Shown: positions 1-8,784 of the stretch, piece after piece
Layout: every line of letters begins with the position of its first letter
Position numbering within the stretch: position 1 is the stretch's first letter
Source: Muribaculaceae bacterium Isolate-037 (Harlan)
GTDB lineage: Bacteria; Bacteroidota; Bacteroidia; Bacteroidales; Muribaculaceae
DNA length: 64,000 nt
Direction of reading: 5' to 3'
Assembly (NCBI GenBank): GCA_003762615.1
Contig: RIAZ01000012.1
Span: 62,001 to 126,000, forward strand
The notes under the pieces: generated by a model
Told to the model about the DNA's origin: nothing
What the model saw: only the letters and a program-made list of their open reading frames with translations
The model's database searches: none
Position numbers and translations under genes: made by a program

Positions 1-39
1 CAGCTCTGATAATGTTTGGTTTATCTTTTCATCAATCAT
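1..39 (-). CDS. Start of an unidentified fourth gene of the RT/helicase operon (partial)
   Basis: On the minus strand an ATG at 37-39 overlaps the TGA stop of the helicase gene (36-38) as ATGA, the usual sign of translational coupling. The frame stays open to the window edge and reads MIDEKINQTLSEL. Too little is visible to name a family. Its value is that the accessory operon does not end with the helicase: at least one more co-translated component lies to the left. Confidence 0.55.
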   Translation of the reverse strand, partial: MIDEKINQTLSEL

Positions 40-3000
40 CTTCTTGTATATTTAGAAATTATATTATTCAAGCTATTCAAATGTTTTCTCAACTGTATAT
101 ATGTATGTAATTTCTGAAGATAATCCTTTTTTGACTCATCAATAGCTGCATGAGCTACAAGCAAATCCGCATATTCATCAAGTAATTTCAAATTTCCATT
201 ATTTGAATAATATGCTAAGACCTCTTCATAGTCATTACATATTTCCTCCTCCAACATCTCATTCTCTTGCTGCCCAAGGAACAGTATGCAGAAAATATTA
301 AGCAAATTAAGAACCGGATTCTTAGGAGCAGCCCTACGAATTAATCGCACTGCACCCTGAAGATGCTTCACATTGTCCTTTTGAGAATCATTGTTCACAA
401 TGTCTGCATCAACTACTCTCATATATTTTCTAACCAAGTCAAAACTTGATATTTCCGCTTCTAAATGTTTATTGACATCTGTATCATCCTTGAGAGAATA
501 AGGCACTTCCATGTTTACACTTGCATCATAAGTGACGAATCCTTCTCTGGCATATTTTGAATTAAAGTAGTAATATATGAAGTCTTTTAAATCCTCATTT
601 GTTTCTTTCCAATCTTTTTTTGATGTAATTGCAGTATTACAGAATTGTTCCATATCCAAAATACCTCTGGCTCTCTTATCTGCAATACTTCTGTATATAA
701 ATGAAGTCAGATGTTTCAGGCAGGCCATAATGACACCATCGGTCTGCGCCATCTCTTTGACTTCTTCAATCATCGTTTCTACTTTATCTTTAGAATAGTA
801 TTTACTATAATAATAACTTAGATATTCATTATAGCGCGACTCTTCCTGACAAATTGTTGTGATACGGAATTCTTTTTTAGCATAATCCTCCGTAAAATCA
901 TCTATCAGTCCAATAATACACATCCGATATATTGCCTTTTGAATGGCATTTTTGTAATCTGCATACCCGTATCCATATTTTCTTCTATATCTATTATCTT
1001 CTTTTTTTTGTTTCTCCGTTAAAAATATTGGTAAATTATTTTGTTTTAGTTGATTATTATAATATTCCAATAAGGCTGAATCTTCTTTATACGATATATA
1101 ATATGTCAGAATCTTTCCATTTGGATATTTGTCAATAAATTTAGTAATTCCATTTTCATTCTTAATAATAGGCACTTCAATATTTCCAAACTCTTCGTTA
1201 CTTATCAATATCGGATGATACGTTATTAATTTTTCCATAATAAATAATTCAAAGTTTTCTCCAAGGAAATTACTATCATAGAAAAATTTATTTGCAATAT
1301 AGTCTGCAGAAAAATTTTGTATTTGACGAGTCTTTATATTTTGATAGGGAAACTTTTTTGAAGAATACAGTATTGTCGCCAAAGCCATTTTCCTATCACG
1401 TCCCGCTCGTCCAGCCTCTTGAACAAATGACTCCAAAGACCCGGAATAATTCATGTGGAATGTCATTCTAACATTAGACTTGTCTATGCCCATTCCAAAA
1501 GCCTTCGTCGCCACCATAAGATTGGCTTCTCCATTAAGAAAAACATCTTGATTTTTTACATTATCACCACCTTTATATTGTGTTATAAATCGCATACCTT
1601 TTCTTGAAAGGTTTTCTGCAACATGAGGAACTCCCCCACTACAATTTTCAGCACGTGGACAAAAAACAATACCTGCCATTTCTGTATTTGAAGAATCCAC
1701 CCAATTCTTCTCCACATCTATTTTTATATCAGATGTCCGTATTGCATCGCTTATTTCTTTATCTGTGATATTTTCTCGCACCAAAAAACTTTCTTTTATG
1801 AAGTTGATGGAACTTTCATCCTGTATTTTCTCTAAAAGATTCGTTGCTTCATTTATTACCTGAGGAAGTATTTCCTCCTTAATGTCTGAAACTCCCCACT
1901 CATCTCCTGCATTAGTCGCATCTACATGATAAACATTATATTGCAATTCCAATCTGTTGGTATTTTCATATCTGACCGTAGCATCATCTTCTAATGAATA
2001 AGAATTGGCACCGGAAAGTTCTCGTTCTACATCCGCCAAAACGTCAAATGAAGCTGTCGCCGTCAAACCAAATAAAGATATATGGTTATCTGCACCCTCA
2101 ACTTCTTTAGGCAAAACATAGTTATACAGATTACGGCCTAAATGAAGATATGCCAACCGGAAGTCATGACCCCATTCTGAAACACAATGCACCTCATCAA
2201 TTACTCCATAAGAGAAATAAACTCCGGATTCTCTCATAGAACGCAATACTTTTCGAAAACGATAAATACTTAGACGTTCTGGAGAGAGAAACATGATTTG
2301 TATTTGAGATCCGGTAAGAGCTTGCTCTCGTTTGTGTGCCTCTTCTTTATTAATTGTGATATCGCCATTAATATAAGAAATGCAATCAATACCTATTTTA
2401 AGCAATCCATCGTATTGGTCTTTCATCAAACCCTTTAATGGATCAACCACCAATGTCACTCCAGGCTGAAGCATTGCAGCCAACTGATAAGTCAAGGATT
2501 TACCACCGCCAGTTGGCAAAAGACCAATCACACTTTTCAATCCTAATGCTCTATTTAGAATTGGTAATTGTCCGGGACGGAAATCCTCTTTTTGAAAAAT
2601 AAGTTTGAGAAAATATCTGAGATGTGATGTTATTTCTTCGTTTACAATGTATTTACCACTTGAATTTTTCGCTACAAACGGTTTATATTTAATACGCTCT
2701 GTTGTATAAAGCATACGTGATTCGTAAACCGATTTAGAAGAACGGACAATAAAATAGCAATCATTCTTAACCTTATATTTTGAAAAAGCCACATGTTCAT
2801 AATCGGCATATTTATCTGCCGATATATCAATGACCATATCAAATATGTCATTTGTATTGAGAGAAGGGGCTGCGCTAAGATTTATTTGAGGCAATAACAT
2901 ATCACTATAGCCATCTGTCATTGCAATGAGATTATTATATATCTCCACAAAATCATTGATTGCCAAATTAGCTACATCCGTTACATCTTCTATAATCAAA

Positions 3001-4166
3001 ATATTCCATGCTGAGGATTGTATGCTAAGCCGTCCAGTTATCATAGCTTCTATGATAGTCTTTTGGATTTGAGCTATCACCTTTAATGATATTTCCCTTT
3101 TTGCCGTTTCTTGATGTAACAGAGCAGAACTAACATATTCACTTGCATACGTTGGTATGCCTCTTGATATGAGGTTACTGATAAGTGCAAAAATTGGATT
3201 CAATTCTTTTCGTACAGTCATATCAAATGGAGCCATTATCTCAAAAGCACCATTTTTTATATCCCTAAACTTTGAGTCTGGCATTGTTTCGGCATAACAA
3301 GCAAACATCTGTATAGGGGCAAAAAATTTGTATTTATGTAATACGCTTTCAGCCGACTTTAATGAGAACGTAAAACCCTTAATTAAACAACCATAATCAC
3401 GTCCATTGGGATGTTTTCCAAAATTTGTTTCCCTAAAATCGGCAAATACTTGTATATCTTTATCCTTGAAATAATTTTTAAAAGCATTTATTCTACTTTC
3501 ATTAAGATTTGCCGGACCAATACAAAGCACAATATGTCTATCTCCTGACGAAGTGATCAATTTTGATACACCTTTAAGACTGACAGATTCTATATCAAGG
3601 ATATTAGAGAATATATGAATAGCACACGGCTGTTCCACCTTAATACTTTGTATCGTATTATCAGAGGAACTATCTGAAGGTAAATATTCAGAATGCTCTT
3701 CTATCAATATGTGAGAATTGATGCCAAGTGCTTGCTTAACATGCAAGACAGCTCTTCTACGGGCTATATCTGATGGCTCTTCTAACGTTATTTTTTTCAG
3801 ACAAGACAACAATCCCTCTCTTTTTAAATTTTCAATAACAGCTAATGAGCCGATTCCCTGTCCGCACCCCCAATCAAATATTTCCACTCCATTAATCACC
3901 TCATTATAAGGAAATTTACCTTTATCATGAGATTTATCTAATGCGTAATTGAGTTTATGTCTATGCATTCTACCATAGGCAGCCATATATGCAGAACATA
4001 ATTCTTCGGTTTCAAGTATAGCGGTTCCATGTTTCAAATTCCGACCAAAATCATCACAATATGCCCACGGCTTAAAACGGAAACGTTCAGGAATATCTTC
4101 TTCTGCCGTATGAATTATGTTCTCTATTGTGAGTGGCATATATCTTCCAATCTCGTCTCTATACAT
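36..4166 (-). CDS. Very large RecQ-like helicase with an N-terminal methyltransferase-like domain
   Basis: A protein of 1376 aa, more than twice the length of ordinary RecQ (about 600-700 aa). Near residues 97-105 it has IFDWGCGQGIGS, which looks like motif I of a Rossmann SAM-dependent methyltransferase (Rsm22-like in style). The helicase core follows: Walker A LLPTGGGKS near 550, Walker B VIDEVHCVSEWGHDFR near 655, LFGLTATAS, then ATKAFGMGIDKSNV and FVQEAGRAGRDRK near 915. These are RecQ-type motifs. A C-terminal region of about 400 aa is unrecognised. The gene lies one base downstream of the DUF1848 gene and overlaps the next gene by 4 bases, so it is part of a tight operon behind a reverse transcriptase. 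Helicase activity is well supported; methyl transfer is only inferred because the rest of the methyltransferase signature was not checked. A role in DNA or phage defence is inference from context. The gene is visibly AT-rich. Confidence 0.85.
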   Translation of the reverse strand: MYRDEIGRYMPLTIENIIHTAEEDIPERFRFKPWAYCDDFGRNLKHGTAILETEELCSAYMAAYGRMHRHKLNYALDKSHDKGKFPYNEVINGVEIFDWGCGQGIGSLAVIENLKREGLLSCLKKITLEEPSDIARRRAVLHVKQALGINSHILIEEHSEYLPSDSSSDNTIQSIKVEQPCAIHIFSNILDIESVSLKGVSKLITSSGDRHIVLCIGPANLNESRINAFKNYFKDKDIQVFADFRETNFGKHPNGRDYGCLIKGFTFSLKSAESVLHKYKFFAPIQMFACYAETMPDSKFRDIKNGAFEIMAPFDMTVRKELNPIFALISNLISRGIPTYASEYVSSALLHQETAKREISLKVIAQIQKTIIEAMITGRLSIQSSAWNILIIEDVTDVANLAINDFVEIYNNLIAMTDGYSDMLLPQINLSAAPSLNTNDIFDMVIDISADKYADYEHVAFSKYKVKNDCYFIVRSSKSVYESRMLYTTERIKYKPFVAKNSSGKYIVNEEITSHLRYFLKLIFQKEDFRPGQLPILNRALGLKSVIGLLPTGGGKSLTYQLAAMLQPGVTLVVDPLKGLMKDQYDGLLKIGIDCISYINGDITINKEEAHKREQALTGSQIQIMFLSPERLSIYRFRKVLRSMRESGVYFSYGVIDEVHCVSEWGHDFRLAYLHLGRNLYNYVLPKEVEGADNHISLFGLTATASFDVLADVERELSGANSYSLEDDATVRYENTNRLELQYNVYHVDATNAGDEWGVSDIKEEILPQVINEATNLLEKIQDESSINFIKESFLVRENITDKEISDAIRTSDIKIDVEKNWVDSSNTEMAGIVFCPRAENCSGGVPHVAENLSRKGMRFITQYKGGDNVKNQDVFLNGEANLMVATKAFGMGIDKSNVRMTFHMNYSGSLESFVQEAGRAGRDRKMALATILYSSKKFPYQNIKTRQIQNFSADYIANKFFYDSNFLGENFELFIMEKLITYHPILISNEEFGNIEVPIIKNENGITKFIDKYPNGKILTYYISYKEDSALLEYYNNQLKQNNLPIFLTEKQKKEDNRYRRKYGYGYADYKNAIQKAIYRMCIIGLIDDFTEDYAKKEFRITTICQEESRYNEYLSYYYSKYYSKDKVETMIEEVKEMAQTDGVIMACLKHLTSFIYRSIADKRARGILDMEQFCNTAITSKKDWKETNEDLKDFIYYYFNSKYAREGFVTYDASVNMEVPYSLKDDTDVNKHLEAEISSFDLVRKYMRVVDADIVNNDSQKDNVKHLQGAVRLIRRAAPKNPVLNLLNIFCILFLGQQENEMLEEEICNDYEEVLAYYSNNGNLKLLDEYADLLVAHAAIDESKKDYLQKLHTYIQLRKHLNSLNNIISKYTRR

Positions 4167-4167
4167 T

Positions 4168-5244
4168 TTATTTCCCGGTTATTGTGTCATTATTAGTATT
4201 TAATTGATGTCTCCGCCAATTGGCTATAGCCAATTCCTTACTTGCATTTGCATAACAATACTCACACAAATGTGGGCACGTGTTATATTCTCCGATATCT
4301 TTGCTTTTCATACAACCACATGCAGCACGCTGTCCTTTATCCTTATTATTTTTATTAATGACTGCGAACTGATTATTCCCCAAACAAATAGCATCTTGTG
4401 GGATCTCATCCATATCAGATTCTGCAAATAAATTATACGTAGGATTTATAATTTCCACTCCAAGGAAATTCATCAGTTCATTAGATTTATAACCAAAGCG
4501 TACCATAAGACGATCATCCACACAATGATTATGTTCCACACCATCTAAATCAGCGACTTCTCCACATGTAGCAAGAATATAATTCCAACCTTTTGCTTTA
4601 TTCATAGAAACAAGTCTTTGTGAAAAATCCATCATCTGCTCTTTTGACCAGTCAATATAGTTAATATGATTACGCTCAAGATTTGCCTTAACCTTGCGGT
4701 ATGATAATATATCTGCAAAACTAAAAACAAGTTTCTCAGTATAACCTTGAAGTTGGTCTCCTATTCTTTCTATTTTTTGCAAAAGTTTATCTATGTCTAT
4801 TTTATCTGTCAGAATAAGAGGATCAAAACGCCATACTACTGCACCTTTGCCAAGTTTATTAGCAAGAAGTTTGAATGTCTCAATACGTTCTTTAAGTGAA
4901 GGTACCCCTTGTTCCAATCTCTCTTCCTCATAATCATTAAGAGTGTACTGGATATAACAACCGATACCTCTTTCCCTCAAATAATCTATATGATTAAGAA
5001 GAGAGCGTGGATTTTTCGACCAAAAAACTATAAAACGAGTATCCTCATAAGCTACATAACTTTTCTTCCCATTGAATGGATTAGTCCATGCAGAATAACC
5101 TTTCTTTAGACGTTCAAAAAACCAATCTGAATAAAATGCCGGAATGTCAGTGCTTCGGCTTGCAGATACAACAATAGGGAATGTAGCTTTAACAACCTCT
5201 CCATTATCAAGTATGATAGTTCTTTCTTCTTGTTTCTTTGCCAT
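4168..5244 (-). CDS. DUF1848 family protein with a C-terminal radical-SAM-like cysteine motif
   Basis: A protein of 358 aa that I recognise as DUF1848 from SASRSTDIPAFYSDWF near the start, IVFWSKNPRSLL, YIQYTLNDYEEE, VWRFDPLIL and the cysteine-rich C-terminus. The tail has CGC near residue 309 and C323-PHL-C327-EY-C330, exactly the CX3CX2C spacing of radical SAM [4Fe-4S] proteins, but at the C-terminal end rather than near the N-terminus. The family has no established function to my knowledge. An iron-sulfur cluster is likely; radical SAM chemistry, perhaps in a permuted barrel, is inference. The gene sits between a reverse transcriptase and the helicase (one-base gap), so it probably acts with them. 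Confidence 0.85.
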   Translation of the reverse strand: MAKKQEERTIILDNGEVVKATFPIVVSASRSTDIPAFYSDWFFERLKKGYSAWTNPFNGKKSYVAYEDTRFIVFWSKNPRSLLNHIDYLRERGIGCYIQYTLNDYEEERLEQGVPSLKERIETFKLLANKLGKGAVVWRFDPLILTDKIDIDKLLQKIERIGDQLQGYTEKLVFSFADILSYRKVKANLERNHINYIDWSKEQMMDFSQRLVSMNKAKGWNYILATCGEVADLDGVEHNHCVDDRLMVRFGYKSNELMNFLGVEIINPTYNLFAESDMDEIPQDAICLGNNQFAVINKNNKDKGQRAACGCMKSKDIGEYNTCPHLCEYCYANASKELAIANWRRHQLNTNNDTITGK

Positions 5245-5287
5245 AATACAATTTGAATCTATTCTTTCAATTTAATCTCTAAGTTAT

Positions 5288-5313
5288 AATCTCCTATCAA
5301 AAAATAGGAGATT
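5288..5313 (-). other. Hairpin between the RT and DUF1848 genes
   Basis: A perfect 10-bp inverted repeat (AATCTCCTAT at 5288-5297 and its complement at 5304-5313, 6-base loop) begins right at the RT stop codon. There is no T-run after it on the minus strand, so it is a poor terminator. It could cut transcription partly or protect the 3' end of the RT message and so set its ratio to the downstream genes. Confidence 0.5.
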
Positions 5314-7274
5314 TACATATTGTAGTATGCTCTGGTTTCACGGAAAGTGATTACCGGAGTTATTTTGACAAGAAGATCCTTGTCACATATAGATTTCATA
5401 GGAAGTTTTTCTGTATACAAAGGTTTTAGCCAAGAGTTGTCCCATAGCTTAACATCTGATCCACTTGCAAGTTGACATAAACGTACATCATACGGGCATT
5501 TACCATCGGCTTTGTCTCGCTGATATGTTATATTTTGTAGCCATATTTTATCATAGTCTGAGTTTGGTCTTGACACAAGTTTTGCACATGCCTTATCAAA
5601 GATTGACCATTTCTCTTCGGAGTCCTCAATTGAGTTGACCATACGGCTCATCACCCTTAGTGCATAATGAACACAACTTACGTTCTCAATAGCTATTTGA
5701 ACACAAATAGCTGACATCGCTGTGATATTCTCAACAATCTTTCTATTATGCTTTCGCAATAATGATTCACCTAAAACTCTCCTTTTAATAGTGCCTTTTT
5801 TAATAGTGCCTTCTACTCCTTCTAAGTCTGTATCTGACAACTCTAAATCTTTTGTTTCGGAATTAATGGTTGCTTCTATTGCTTCAAAATCAGAATCCGA
5901 TAAACCAAAATCTTCTGTTTCGTTTTTTGGGATTAAAGCCTCCACTTTATCAAAATCGACATTCGTCAATCCTTCAGATTCAAATGAACTATCAACTGCT
6001 TCGGTCTCAATATCTACATCTTCCCAGTCGCTGTCATTGAATAAATCATCCATTGCTTCAATATCAGAATCTGTCAATTCTTTTTTGATTGAACCTTTTT
6101 CATTCTTAGAATTGGCATCTGTCAATCCGAAACAAACTTTGGTTTCTTTAGTTTCTTTTGAAGTATTTTCTTTATTTTTCGGTCTTAACAGCCGTTCTAT
6201 GCGCTTATCAATATCAGACAGCATTGTACGCAATTGTCCTCCGTTAGGGAATTTACGTCCAAACAGCAGTATATATAACAGATGTTTTTGCAATCCATCA
6301 AAATCGCATCCCTTCTTGTTAAAGATTGGGGTATTCTCTATATAGTATAATTTATCTGATTTTATGGAATCTGTAATGATTGAATTTGAAATATGAGTCT
6401 TGCTACTGTTAAGACGAAGATTTAACTTTTCAAGCACATGTTGCAATGTATATGAAATTCTCTCCAGCCTGTCATTGTCATTGCAAAATACACGATAATC
6501 ATCTCGATAGCGGATAATTTCATAGCCATCAGTGATTCCTTCCTTTTCAAGAGCCTCGGAAAGAAGCAAATCAGCATATCCAAGTATAATCTCTGCCACG
6601 AAATCAAAAATATAGCTTCCTTGAGGAATACCTATATTCCTGCCATTTTGAAGAGCACCAAGATACATGCGTATATTTTTAGCCACTGGCAAATAGTCTT
6701 CGTTCTCATATTTGGTTCCTTTGAATGTAAGTGCCCAATCAATAGACTGTGGATTTATTGAACCATAGCAATTTGTTATATCCGTCACAAACATATAACG
6801 ATATTCAAGCGAAAGTTCCAGTGACCTTTGCTCCACAGTATTCCACCAATTCAAAATGGTATTCGAATTATGAAATGCTTCTTTTTTATCCGGCTCCTTA
6901 AATTGTGGCAATGCACAAGAGGATATATGAGATACCTTATATTTTTTAAAACAATCCTTGGTTAATTTCCATCCATCCTCTGAACATAATTCCCTAACCA
7001 AGAAATAATACAAGTATGGATTTGCCAAAGTTAATGGGCGCACTGCATAACGACCATCCTTATTTAACAATAAATCCATATTCACATTAGGCAAATCTTC
7101 CGGACACACTTCGGAAAGACAATCAAGATATGGAGTCCTACCTATTTGCTCACGTATATATTTCAGAATATTATCAAAGCAATAATACTCCGGCAACTCA
7201 AAATTATTATAATGTTCCGATTCCATGAAGTAGTCAAACGCTGCTTCATGATCTAAAGAAAGAATACTTGCCAT
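5313..7274 (-). CDS. Reverse transcriptase with YRDD active site and acidic repeat insert
   Basis: A 653-aa RNA-directed DNA polymerase. Visible RT blocks are FVTDITNCYGSI (162-173, first catalytic Asp), GIPQGSYIFDFVAE (215-228) and IIRYRDDYRVF (254-263, YRDD in place of YADD). The IPQG block and lack of an obvious group II maturase domain point to the non-intron RTs (retron, Abi or UG/DRT-like); I cannot place it in a numbered group. Residues about 383-495 are a highly acidic stretch with imperfect repeats of the type LSDSDFEAIEATI (see LTDSDIEAMDDLF, LTNVDFDKVEALI, LSDTDLEGVEGTI). A further 155 aa follows, with scattered cysteines and no recognised domain. First gene of the operon RT - DUF1848 - helicase - unknown, with a leader of about 225 bases. 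There is no retron-type effector next to it. DNA synthesis is expected; the defence role is inferred. Confidence 0.88.
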   Translation of the reverse strand: MASILSLDHEAAFDYFMESEHYNNFELPEYYCFDNILKYIREQIGRTPYLDCLSEVCPEDLPNVNMDLLLNKDGRYAVRPLTLANPYLYYFLVRELCSEDGWKLTKDCFKKYKVSHISSCALPQFKEPDKKEAFHNSNTILNWWNTVEQRSLELSLEYRYMFVTDITNCYGSINPQSIDWALTFKGTKYENEDYLPVAKNIRMYLGALQNGRNIGIPQGSYIFDFVAEIILGYADLLLSEALEKEGITDGYEIIRYRDDYRVFCNDNDRLERISYTLQHVLEKLNLRLNSSKTHISNSIITDSIKSDKLYYIENTPIFNKKGCDFDGLQKHLLYILLFGRKFPNGGQLRTMLSDIDKRIERLLRPKNKENTSKETKETKVCFGLTDANSKNEKGSIKKELTDSDIEAMDDLFNDSDWEDVDIETEAVDSSFESEGLTNVDFDKVEALIPKNETEDFGLSDSDFEAIEATINSETKDLELSDTDLEGVEGTIKKGTIKRRVLGESLLRKHNRKIVENITAMSAICVQIAIENVSCVHYALRVMSRMVNSIEDSEEKWSIFDKACAKLVSRPNSDYDKIWLQNITYQRDKADGKCPYDVRLCQLASGSDVKLWDNSWLKPLYTEKLPMKSICDKDLLVKITPVITFRETRAYYNM

Positions 7275-7415
7275 TATCTCTATAATAAACTGGTGTTAAG
7301 TCAATTATTTCAACTTTTAATTATCTATTGGGATTTTGAGGTCTATGACTTCTACTCCTTTAATACTGCAATTTCTATCAAAATCGCCAATGATGGTTGA
7401 GTATTTAATATGTCT

Positions 7416-7494
7416 GCAATCCCGCCCACAGACCCTTCAGCCGCATGGTTTTATACCCGTAGCGACTTTATCGGGCTTCTGCTTATAGGATTGC
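7416..7494 (-). ncRNA. Possible structured RNA in the RT leader
   Basis: Between the putative promoter (7507-7513) and the RT start lies a GC-rich island in AT-rich surroundings. It is closed by a 7-bp inverted pair (GCAATCC at 7416-7422, GGATTGC at 7488-7494) and holds an inner CCCG/CGGG pair (7456-7459 and 7472-7475). Several RT defence systems and retrons carry their template or guide RNA in this position. The structure is short and was found by eye, so this is a candidate, not a call. Confidence 0.35.
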
Positions 7495-7506
7495 GTCGTA
7501 AAGTTA

Positions 7507-7513
7507 CAAAGTA
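7507..7513 (-). promoter_or_regulatory. Candidate -7 element for the RT operon
   Basis: TACTTTG on the minus strand, resembling the Bacteroidales TAnnTTTG element, lies about 230 bases before the RT start. A well-spaced upstream TTTG is not evident; a TTG lies only 12 bases away. Confidence 0.3.
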
Positions 7514-7581
7514 TTTTTCAATTTTCAATGGTATTGATTGTTTTTTATGAACTACACGGCTGATTCAGGATGTATCGGTGC

Positions 7582-7672
7582 GTTTCAGTTGTATCGGTTG
7601 TATCGGTGTGATACAACTGAAACAAGTGAAACAGGTGAAACAGGTGAAACAGGCGAAACAGGCGAAACAGGC
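7582..7672. repeat. 14-bp inverted repeat followed by a 9-bp tandem repeat
   Basis: GTTTCAGTTGTATC at 7582-7595 is the exact reverse complement of 7610-7623, with a 14-base loop. It runs straight into about six copies of a 9-base unit, GAAACAGGT or GAAACAGGC, up to about 7672. The array lies between the divergent RT operon and the TonB-like gene. It resembles the other short-unit intergenic arrays in this window but with its own unit. Confidence 0.8.
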
Positions 7673-7755
7673 AACCAAATTAAAAAAGTATTACTAAAAT
7701 TTACAATTCAGAGATAACTACTGACTATATTTATGCGTTCTAACGAAAAATAGTT

Positions 7756-8532
7756 ATGGTTATGCTACGATTACGGAATATATTGTTTGCAATACTTGCA
7801 CTTTCGATATGTGCCTGTTCAAAGACTTATAGGGTCGCAGTGGGATCGCAAAGAGAGGATATGACACAGAACATATCTGTAAGCGAGATTGCCTCAGAAG
7901 CTGCCTCTGATGAAAATAGCGATGCTTTTGTAGAACATGAGTCCACACCTGAATTTCCGGGCGGACCATCAGCAATGTTGCGATATATCCATGACAACTT
8001 GAAATATCCCAAAGAGGCGTATGACAATAAAATTCAAGGGCGTGTGGTAGTCAGCTTTTTGGTCAGTAAAACGGGGGAAGTTGACTCCATAAGAATTGTC
8101 CGGGGGAAGGATCCGACTCTTGATGCTGAGGCATTAAGGTTGGTATCGGGCTTTCCACGGTTTTTACCGGGTAAATATGATGATACACCTGTTGATACTC
8201 GTCTGGTATTACCCGTAGTGTTTAGAATTTCTGACTATGATGAGAGACAGCGCAAAACTTATCCTGCATATCAGTTTGATAATGGTGATGATTATGTGGA
8301 GGATGGGATGCAACGTATCATTGATGAGAACGGCAGAATAGGTTACGCAGATGAAAGTGGCAGAACCGTGATAACACCCCGTTTCAAATGCGCTTTCCCA
8401 TTTGAGAATGGAAAGGCAAAGGTTGCGGATTACGGAGAGATCAAGGAGGTACCTGGATCAGGAGGGGAATATCATTATTGGGAAAGCGATGGATGGTATT
8501 ACATCGACAAAACAGGACGGAAAATCGAATAA
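7756..8532 (+). CDS. Lipoprotein with TonB C-terminal domain and WG repeat
   Basis: A 258-aa protein. An N-terminal hydrophobic signal ends in a lipobox-like SICAC, so it is probably a lipoprotein. Residues about 60-155 form a TonB C-terminal domain: the EFPGGPSAMLRYI block, YPKEAYDNKIQGRVVVSFLV and DAEALRLV are typical of Bacteroidota TonB-like energy transducers. The tail (IIDENGRIGYADESGR, then WYYIDKTGRKIE) is WG-repeat-like. There is no TonB transmembrane anchor with a proline-rich linker, so it is unlikely to be the main TonB. A second ATG two codons in (7762) is an equally possible start. Confidence 0.75.
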   Translation: MVMLRLRNILFAILALSICACSKTYRVAVGSQREDMTQNISVSEIASEAASDENSDAFVEHESTPEFPGGPSAMLRYIHDNLKYPKEAYDNKIQGRVVVSFLVSKTGEVDSIRIVRGKDPTLDAEALRLVSGFPRFLPGKYDDTPVDTRLVLPVVFRISDYDERQRKTYPAYQFDNGDDYVEDGMQRIIDENGRIGYADESGRTVITPRFKCAFPFENGKAKVADYGEIKEVPGSGGEYHYWESDGWYYIDKTGRKIE

Positions 8533-8750
8533 CGATGGAGGGGTGACGAGTCCAGTTGACAGTATGGTATTTGTATGATTACTAAATCATGATAAGACAA
8601 TTGAGGGATATTTCGAAAAAATCAATTCTTATAAGTTCAAAATTAATCATTTGAGCCACACAACAATTCGTATCGTAACTACGTTTAAACGACAAAGAGT
8701 TTAACTTAAAAATTAACCCAACCCACAAGTTATACTCGGTACGTTATTCG

Positions 8751-8758
8751 TACTTTTG
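8751..8758 (+). promoter_or_regulatory. Candidate promoter for the small XRE cluster
   Basis: TACTTTTG fits TAnnTTTG exactly and lies 27 bases before the 8785 ATG. No clear -33 TTTG is seen. The rest of 8533-8750 holds nothing I can name. Confidence 0.45.
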
Positions 8759-8784
8759 TATAAGAGTTATATATACGTAATTTT

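Noticed and set aside
5722..6345. 207-codon frame on the plus strand opposite the RT
   Set aside because: It is the antisense of the acidic repeat insert (serine-rich because of codon complementarity), with no promoter or family signature.
1..7513. The RT as a group II intron or diversity-generating retroelement
   Set aside because: No maturase X/HNH domain or intron RNA ends are visible, and I see no variable-protein gene, Avd gene or template/variable repeat pair in the window.
7611..7675. Short repeats as a CRISPR array
   Set aside because: Units are 9 bases with no spacers, and no cas genes are in the window.
8533..8750. Other genes in the gap before the small XRE cluster
   Set aside because: Only short frames without family signals or starts; reported as empty.
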